Below are positions 7,751 to 12,595 of a stretch of 12,595 nt of DNA, piece by piece. The stretch's first letter is position 1, and each line of letters starts with the position of its first letter. The notes under the pieces are model-generated. The model was not told the DNA's origin and made no database searches. It was given only the letters and a program-made list of their open reading frames with translations. Where the stretch lies: assembly GCF_000524195.1 (NCBI RefSeq), contig NW_020170387.1:1384814-1397408 (forward strand). Reading direction: 5' to 3'. Source of the DNA: Echinococcus granulosus (Eukaryota; Platyhelminthes; Cestoda; Cyclophyllidea; Taeniidae). Made by a program: the position numbers and the translations under genes.

Positions 7751-8341
7751 ATGGACCAAGGCGACAGTAAAGATGTGGACGTTTGCCGTCAGATCCTCGA
7801 ACTTGAAAACTTCGAGATGGCTTCTGGTGTTCTAAATCCAAGTCAATATCTGAATCTCCTTTGCCTTTACTTGAGGAACAATAACCTAATGGCTGCTCGG
7901 TTTTTGTGGAAGCGCATTCCAAGTGATTGCAAAACTGCAGATCCTTGCCTTCAGGCTGTCTGGAATCTAACTATTCTTCTTCTGAAGCGACGAAACGATG
8001 AATTCCTTTCTTCATGTCGGGAATTTTTGAGAAGCGATGATCTTTCTCCATCTGTCCAGTCTCACCTCTCAGCGGTATATCAGAGGATACAGCGCTCTAC
8101 CATAGATCTGATCAAATCTGCTTTCTCTTGCATATCCATAGAAAAATTGTGCTCTATGATGAGTTTACCTCAGGATGAGGCTGTCAGTTTTATGGAAAAC
8201 TGGACTCCTTCCTCCGATGGTCTCTTTTTAATCGGACCCTCTGTACCCCATCCGTGTGTTAAATGCGTTGACCAGGATAAAACGATAACAGATTTTATGC
8301 GAACACTCACAGAGTTCAGTTCGTTCATGGAAAATATGTGA
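7751..8341 (+). CDS. COPS8: COP9 signalosome complex subunit 8
   Basis: This single-exon gene encodes 196 residues, close to human CSN8 (209). CSN8 is the smallest PCI-class subunit of the COP9 signalosome, which removes NEDD8 from cullins and so controls cullin-RING ubiquitin ligases. Alignment by eye runs end to end. LYLRNNNLMAARFLWKRIP (about residues 43-61) matches human LYLLHNDMNNARYLWKRIP. The winged-helix part has FSCISIEKLCSMMSLPQDEA, matching SIIADDFAAFVGLPVEEA. The C-terminus FMRTLTEFSSFMEN matches the human LTDYVAFLEN end. The ATG at 7751 is the first in-frame ATG although the frame stays open to 7685. There is no intron, which is unusual beside its intron-rich neighbours, yet no premature stop suggests a retrocopy in decay. 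No AATAAA is seen before the next gene. Confidence 0.92.
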   Translation: MDQGDSKDVDVCRQILELENFEMASGVLNPSQYLNLLCLYLRNNNLMAARFLWKRIPSDCKTADPCLQAVWNLTILLLKRRNDEFLSSCREFLRSDDLSPSVQSHLSAVYQRIQRSTIDLIKSAFSCISIEKLCSMMSLPQDEAVSFMENWTPSSDGLFLIGPSVPHPCVKCVDQDKTITDFMRTLTEFSSFMENM

Positions 8342-8586
8342 AAAAAAAATACTTTAATATACCTAGTTTGTACCTGCATCTGCTCTTTTTGGGTGCTTGC
8401 CTATATTTTGAGCTCGCATTAACTGGTAATTATAGTACAAGTTCTGGTTCACATTAACTACTCAGTTTCTAATTCCCCTGATAACACACATCGCATTATC
8501 TCACAAGTTATTTGCGCTGGCTGTAACATTGATCTTTGTGTGTGCTTAATAATTATCACTGACTTGATTTCGAGTTTTGGTGACTT

Positions 8587-8604
8587 ATGTCGACGCACGT
8601 TCAA
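8587..8604 (+). CDS. Candidate first coding exon of the zinc-finger gene
   Basis: ATG opens MSTHVQ and is followed by GTACTA, a modest donor. An intron of 38 nt (8605-8642) would end CTAACTAG and join in phase 0 to the certain exon at 8643, which has no in-frame ATG of its own. The short intron resembles the 34-nt chimaerin intron in size. A start further upstream, or a trans-spliced leader, is equally possible. Confidence 0.28.
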
Positions 8605-8642
8605 GTACTAGGTGCACTAGTGCAATTCTCATTCCTAACTAG

Positions 8643-8912
8643 ACTGAGGCTCTGCCAGAACAGGCTGTTCTGAACACTATCTCTGGTAGCTGCGGCAATG
8701 CCGTTGAGCCGTTACGTCTCCAGTGCCCGCAGTGCTCCTTTCATACTACCAGTTCCATCACTCTCCGTCAGCACGCCTGGACCAACCACTTGGGTGAAAA
8801 TCAGACATTCCAGAGTCGCTTCTACACTTGTTCGAAGTGCACAGCTACCACCACCGACCTCAACATCCTCCGCGATCACTTTGCCCAGGCACACGGTATA
8901 CGTGAACCTGAT
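8643..8912 (+). CDS. Zinc-finger exon: two canonical C2H2 fingers
   Basis: The exon is 270 nt after acceptor TTCCTAACTAG and encodes 90 residues. Finger 1 is Cys28-x2-Cys31-x12-His44-x4-His49 (LQCPQCSF...). Finger 2 is Cys63-x2-Cys66-x12-His79-x4-His84 (FYTCSKC...). Both spacings are textbook C2H2. The proposed donor is GAT|GTAAAT; an alternative, CACG|GTATAC, lies 16 bases earlier. Confidence 0.82.
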
Positions 8913-11564
8913 GTAAATCAATCCTGTTTTCTTTTTCCTTTTGTAAAAGGAATAATGGAAGTCTACTGACATTTCTTGCATTCTTGTAAATTGACGAACG
9001 TTTTTTTTGGAATGCCACAAATTTTCGGCTCATTTACTTCTCTTTTTCAGCTTGAACTGATCTTGAGTCAATCACGATTTTAGTGATTGTACTACGCCTT
9101 CAAAAGTTTATTCTTCCAAGTGCTATACGCTCGTTTTGATGCTTATGCACTATTGCTTTTCATATCAACGGCCATTACTTAAGTGTATTTCAGAACTAAG
9201 GTATCTGTGTTACCTGACCCTTAATTCATTAGTGGTGTTGTTGTGCATAAGTACTTAGTGATGACCAGCTCTGATTTTTCCAGCATTCATCTGGTCCTTT
9301 ATATTTGTCTCACAAGTATCTCATTTGGAACTCTTGTGTTTTGCTCAACTGTTCGTATTTTTCCGAAATATTGTCCGACTGCAAACGGTTGTTCCAACTA
9401 GCTACTTTGAACTGAGTTGGCAATTGTGATCACGGGATTACAGCTTCATGAGGCAAGAATACATTATAAGCTTCGCTTTGTGCTTTTGACACGGAGTTAT
9501 TGACTAAGTGAATATCTGCAAGCCAAAAAAGTAAATGATACTTAGATTGTTTTAAATACCGTTCTGTTTCTTAGGTCTACATGTCTAATAAAAGAAAATA
9601 TTAGAAAAAATGACGGTCCGGTCTCATCACTGGCATTAACAAACATGCTATTCTAAGCTCTTCGCTTTTCTTCCCCATCCATATGGAATCACTGCAGCTG
9701 CTATCACCGCGTTACAGGTTAGAGTTATTGTCAGTTGGATCACTCTGACCCGCAGTGCAGTGTCTCAGCCGACGGCGCGCAGTCTCACTCCCCCTCCTTC
9801 TCCTCCTCCGCCTGTCGTAGAAGTTGAGGAGAGCGAAGATAATGAGATAATGGTGGTGAGAGATAACGGGCCTATCGAGATCCCTCCCGCCTCCCCGTCG
9901 TTTGCTGAACCTTCGCACGATCAGCCGACAGCTGCGCCGCCCCCATCACCGGCGGCGGAGTCGCAGGACTGGTCTCAGCTCATCAGCCGTGTGGACAAAA
10001 AGTTCTCTTGCCTCCTCTGCATCGCTTCCTCACCCTCCGTCTACTTTTACAACGGTCGAACTGAAGTAGTCTTTCATGTGGTTACGCGTCACCTCCTTCG
10101 GGTGAGTCCCCATCGGTATATCTGCTCGGTTCCTGGACGGCACTGCAATTCTCGAAATGCCTATTTTGCATTTCTGTAGAAAGAAATCGAAGATGATCTT
10201 GCTCACCACAGGAAGTTGACAAATAAAGTCAAACAACGAATCGGTGTCCTTTTCGTCGACGGGATGCACATCCGTTCTGGTGTTCACTACAAGGTTTGTG
10301 GTTGCTTAATAGGTTAATGATGCCTACTGTAAGAATATAAGTAGAAACGTCTTCGTTTTGTCTAGGATGCAGAACGAGTTGAGGCGGCACTCTTTCACTC
10401 GGTTGAGTTACATCTACGCTGGAAAGCGGTCCTTGGAGCTGACGCCTCCTTGCCTCCGCAGAACATGTTTACCTGCTCTGGATGTCAGGCTGTGTTCCAC
10501 AGTGAACAGGTTTGTTCTCGCTTTGCTAAGTGGCAAGTCGAGTTCTGGCTCGATTAGCAATCGCCTTCTTATCTCCGTCGCCTTTGTGATTATGTGATTG
10601 TGGTTCTACTTTAGGGTTCAAATGTTAGATAAGTCACTTTGTTTTTCGCCGTCCATCCTTCTATTTATTTAAAACAAACACAGGCTTGGGATCCTACGAT
10701 TAAGCGAAATTTCAGAAAGTGTTTGCAAAATTTTTTTCCAATTTCTGATGTTCATTCTATTTCGGTATTATAAATTTATGCAAGGAGAATTTGTGCTAAG
10801 GTAAATTCGGTACTAAATTAAATGGTGGGGAACTAATGTCGCCTCATCATTGCTATCCCTAGAGGCGCCTCCTGCACAATCCTAGTGGAATAATTACTCA
10901 ATCGAGTTGTCGTTCATCCTGATGAAGTGGCTCCCATCTGACTTGCTGTTTTTACAATAAATATTTGCGTCCCTTATATTATAGTAAAAAACGCGTTATT
11001 CGTTCTTATTCTACTAGGTATCAATCGGTGTAGAAATGTTTGCCTTAAGCTTGCATATGACTCAAGCCCTATAACTCACTTCGCGCTTATCTTGCCTAAC
11101 TTTGTTTCAAACCTGATTTTCTTTCAAATGGTTTTTATTGGGAAGGTTAGATAGGCAAAACAGAAGAAATCCACTGCTAGTGTCCCTCTCCGTTTCTGAG
11201 ATTCTGCAGTTGGTGTTGTGCTGTACTGTTACTGTAGCTGGCAGTGAATCACATAAATCAGGAGCTGCGAGCTCAACTGCCGGACTTTATGCGCGCCCGC
11301 TCCTGCCCCTGGTCTCTGAGCGCCCGAGATGAGTGGGTGTGGTGTGTGCCCGACCTTCAACCCTCACCGACATCGCAGCAGCAGCAGCAGCCTCCACCAC
11401 CATCACAGACTGTGCTTGCTTCCGCTGTACCCTCACCGCCTTTCCGTGACTCCCTCTCCACAACCTCGCATACCATGGAGACTGGGCTCCCCAAGAGCCT
11501 CCTCTTTGCCAGCATCAACAACGCCGCCGCCTCCCCCTCCTCTTCTGCATCTCGCCGATTGTGA
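8643..11564 (+). CDS. C2H2 zinc-finger protein, five exons
   Basis: Five exons join in frame, all in phase 0: 8643-8912, 9769-10101, 10180-10293, 10366-10509 and 11238-11564 (TGA). The product is about 395 residues plus an unresolved N-terminus. It has two canonical C2H2 fingers, a Pro/acidic low-complexity segment, an atypical long finger, a predicted helical stretch (AERVEAALFHSVELHLRWK), a degenerate finger and a Gln/Pro/Ser-rich tail. Such proteins are usually nuclear and bind DNA or RNA. I do not recognise an ortholog, and the target is unknown. The start is uncertain. An alternative junction exists between the first two exons: donor at 8897 joined to an acceptor before 9761 also keeps frame. 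Confidence 0.75.
8913..9768 (+). other. Zinc-finger gene intron, 856 nt
   Basis: The intron has donor GTAAAT and acceptor AGTGTCTCAG. It is AT-rich with an AATAAA near 9589 that could act as an internal poly(A) signal. No ORF or repeat of note is seen. Confidence 0.6.
9769..10101 (+). CDS. Zinc-finger exon: Pro/acidic segment and atypical finger
   Basis: The exon is 333 nt, 111 codons. It opens PTARSLTPPPSPPPP, then an acidic patch VEVEESEDNE, then more Pro/Ser/Ala. Near the end is FSCLLC, followed 18 residues later by FHVVTRH. This gives Cys-x2-Cys-x18-His-x4-His, six residues longer in the loop than a classical finger. The donor is CGG|GTGAGT, a strong match. Confidence 0.75.
10102..10179 (+). 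other. 78-nt frame-preserving intron (exitron-like)
   Basis: The sequence runs from GTGAGT to TTTTGCATTTCTGTAG. Its length is a multiple of three and it is open in the exon frame for 25 codons, ending at TAG, which is also the splice acceptor. The open stretch contains a zinc-knuckle-like RYICSVPGRHCNSR. Retention would add 25 residues and then stop; splicing continues to the next exon in the same phase. Confidence 0.65.
10180..10293 (+). CDS. Zinc-finger exon: basic/helical spacer
   Basis: This 114-nt exon (38 codons, phase 0) begins KEIEDDLAHHRKL and continues basic, ending GVHYK before donor GTTTGT. It has no finger of its own, but the HH could serve as zinc ligands for a preceding Cys pair. 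It is supported by phase and splice sites on both sides. Confidence 0.65.
10366..10509 (+). CDS. Zinc-finger exon: helix and start of the last finger
   Basis: The exon is 144 nt after acceptor CGTTTTGTCTAG, 48 codons. It encodes DAERVEAALFHSVELHLRWK, likely helical, then NMFTCSGCQAVFHSEQ, the Cys-x2-Cys half of a finger. Donor CAG|GTTTGT splits the finger before its histidine. Confidence 0.72.
10510..11237 (+). other. Zinc-finger gene intron, 728 nt
   Basis: The intron runs from donor GTTTGT to acceptor TGTTACTGTAG. It is AT-rich with an AATAAA near 10968. No ORF or repeat of note is seen. Confidence 0.6.
11238..11564 (+). CDS. Zinc-finger terminal exon with Gln/Pro/Ser-rich tail
   Basis: This exon encodes 108 residues and ends in TGA. 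It opens LAVNHINQEL, supplying the His of the split finger (Cys-x2-Cys-x12-His). No second His follows within five residues, so the last finger is incomplete or uses another ligand. After the Trp-containing stretch DEWVWCVPDL comes a pure CAG run of five (11376-11390) followed by four Pro codons, then Ser/Thr/Ala-rich sequence. The CAG tract is a likely length-variable site. Confidence 0.7.
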   Translation: MAVNHINQELRAQLPDFMRARSCPWSLSARDEWVWCVPDLQPSPTSQQQQQPPPPSQTVLASAVPSPPFRDSLSTTSHTMETGLPKSLLFASINNAAASPSSSASRRL

Positions 11565-11878
11565 TTAACCAGGTGATTCACTCTCGCTGTGATATATGGC
11601 TTCGCGTTTCTGCGTTATTACCTTCGTCTACCGTGTCCTTCTTTATCATCTGTTTTGTATTTTATGTCTCAATTTTACCGATCTATGTTGTTGTCATTTC
11701 ATATTCCATAATTTAATCTTATTTTAGTTTGGCTTTTCCCTTCGATTTTGATTCGTCAAAGGTGTGCGGAGGTCAGCACATGAATATTTTATTTCATCCG
11801 CATGCACGAGTTTCGTGCTACTGCTTAGGCTTAAATGCCTACATCAAAAACGCTTGAGACAACAACTAAACACTGTAA
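11565..11878. other. Intergenic, T-rich
   Basis: This lies between the zinc-finger stop and the possible minus-strand exon. It is T-rich on the plus strand. No canonical plus-strand AATAAA is seen; a minus-strand AATAAA is present at 11788-11793. Confidence 0.5.
11788..11793 (-). promoter_or_regulatory. Poly(A) signal candidate, minus strand
   Basis: AATAAA on the minus strand lies 86 bases downstream of the TAA that closes the possible terminal exon at 11879-12105. This spacing fits a short 3' UTR and gives that exon modest support. Confidence 0.35.
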
Positions 11879-12105
11879 TTAACCAGCCAGCGCTATGCCT
11901 TCCATCCTTGCCGCTTCTTTGTAAACTCTCTCGTTTTGAGTGTCTCGGTCTTCATGGTAGGCTTTACAAATACTTTTTCTGTAACATAAACCACCATCGG
12001 TAATATCTATCTGCAGGTGGGATCGAAATTCACGTGCCTCAAGCTTCTCAATCACAGCATCTCCTTGAAGGCTAGGGTCACTACTCGAGTTGTGACTTGG
12101 CAATG
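11879..12105 (-). CDS. Possible terminal exon of an unrecognised gene
   Basis: On the minus strand, acceptor CATCTAACTTAG is followed by two bases and then 74 open codons to TAA. The peptide has coding character: a polar start PSHNSSSDPSLQ, then charged GDAVIEKLEAREFRSH, then DITDGG and a charged tail KAYHEDRDTQNERVYKEAAR. I do not recognise the family. The opposite strand carries an equally plausible acceptor (CTATCTGCAG at 12016) with a 30-codon frame, so strand is not certain. The gene would be convergent with the zinc-finger gene and its other exons would lie to the right. Confidence 0.33.
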
Positions 12106-12595
12106 CTAAGTTAGATGTGTAGTTAAATGATTTATTTTACAAGGAATCCCATGATAAGTAATTACAGCTTTCAGAAGACCTCACGGTAGTGATCAATTCT
12201 ACTATAGGTACACACGTGTCCAGTACTCAATGGTGTAAGTTTAATTTCTTTTTGATAGAAGTTGATAGCAGCTCTAAGTTATGCTCATTTTTGCTTCTTT
12301 TTCTATGGTTTGCATAAACTGTTAGAGATCTTGTAAGTGTAATTTATGTGTGCTGATAGTAAAGTGCAGTTCTCCAACGTATGTGCGTGCGTTTAAAATA
12401 AAGTACTAACTACTAAAAAAATATCGGAATACCATAGAAGATGACTAAAAGTGTCCCATTTGAAAACTACATTGGGCTCTTTCATGATAGGTGGCACTGC
12501 GAACAATCTGGCTACATTAGAAAGGTGTGAATAATTCAGCACACTCTACCAGCATTACATGTGCACCACGCTAGAATTTTCTTGACTCAACCCGC
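12106..12595. other. No gene seen; right edge
   Basis: AT-rich sequence without an ORF of interest on either strand. A plus-strand AATAAA occurs at 12397-12402, too far from the zinc-finger stop to assign. If the minus-strand exon at 11879-12105 is real, this is part of its upstream intron. Confidence 0.45.

Noticed and set aside
8698..8916. Plus-strand ORF with an ATG inside the first certain zinc-finger exon.
   Set aside because: It is out of frame with the two canonical C2H2 fingers, which show the true frame.

Overview
The window reads as animal nuclear DNA, most likely from a parasitic flatworm (tapeworm or fluke). The reasons are spliced genes with GT-AG introns, one certain intron of only 34 nt beside introns over 1 kb, AT-rich introns, and metazoan-specific proteins. 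The flatworm assignment is inference; no ribosomal or mitochondrial marker is present.

Layout. (1) Positions 1-850 hold a perfect TATA box and a plus-strand ORF with a FLYWCH-like zinc-binding pattern, possibly derived from a transposase. (2) Positions 2326-5350 on the minus strand hold four consecutive exons of a chimaerin (SH2 - long linker - C1 - expected RhoGAP). The last exon stops halfway through the C1 domain. The rest of C1 and the RhoGAP domain are not visible in the window and should lie left of position 1, which would place the FLYWCH-like ORF antisense inside a chimaerin intron. A 34-nt candidate first coding exon sits at 6655-6688. (3) Positions 6048-7310 hold five copies of an about 200-bp unnamed repeat: three in tandem, one inverted, one decayed. 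All but the decayed copy keep a hairpin. (4) Positions 7751-8341 hold an intact, intronless COP9 signalosome subunit 8 gene. (5) Positions 8643-11564 hold a C2H2 zinc-finger gene of at least five exons joined in phase 0. One of its introns is 78 nt, open in frame, and ends in a TAG that is also its acceptor. (6) Positions 11879-12105 hold a possible minus-strand terminal exon of an unrecognised gene with a poly(A) signal. The right end has nothing I can call.

The genes do not form an obvious pathway: Rac/diacylglycerol signalling (chimaerin), protein-degradation control (CSN8) and a probable DNA-binding protein. The main arrangements are the short head-to-tail gap between CSN8 and the zinc-finger gene, which could suit trans-splicing, and the repeat cluster between the chimaerin coding exons and CSN8. 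I found no bacterial-type system, CRISPR array or intact autonomous transposon.
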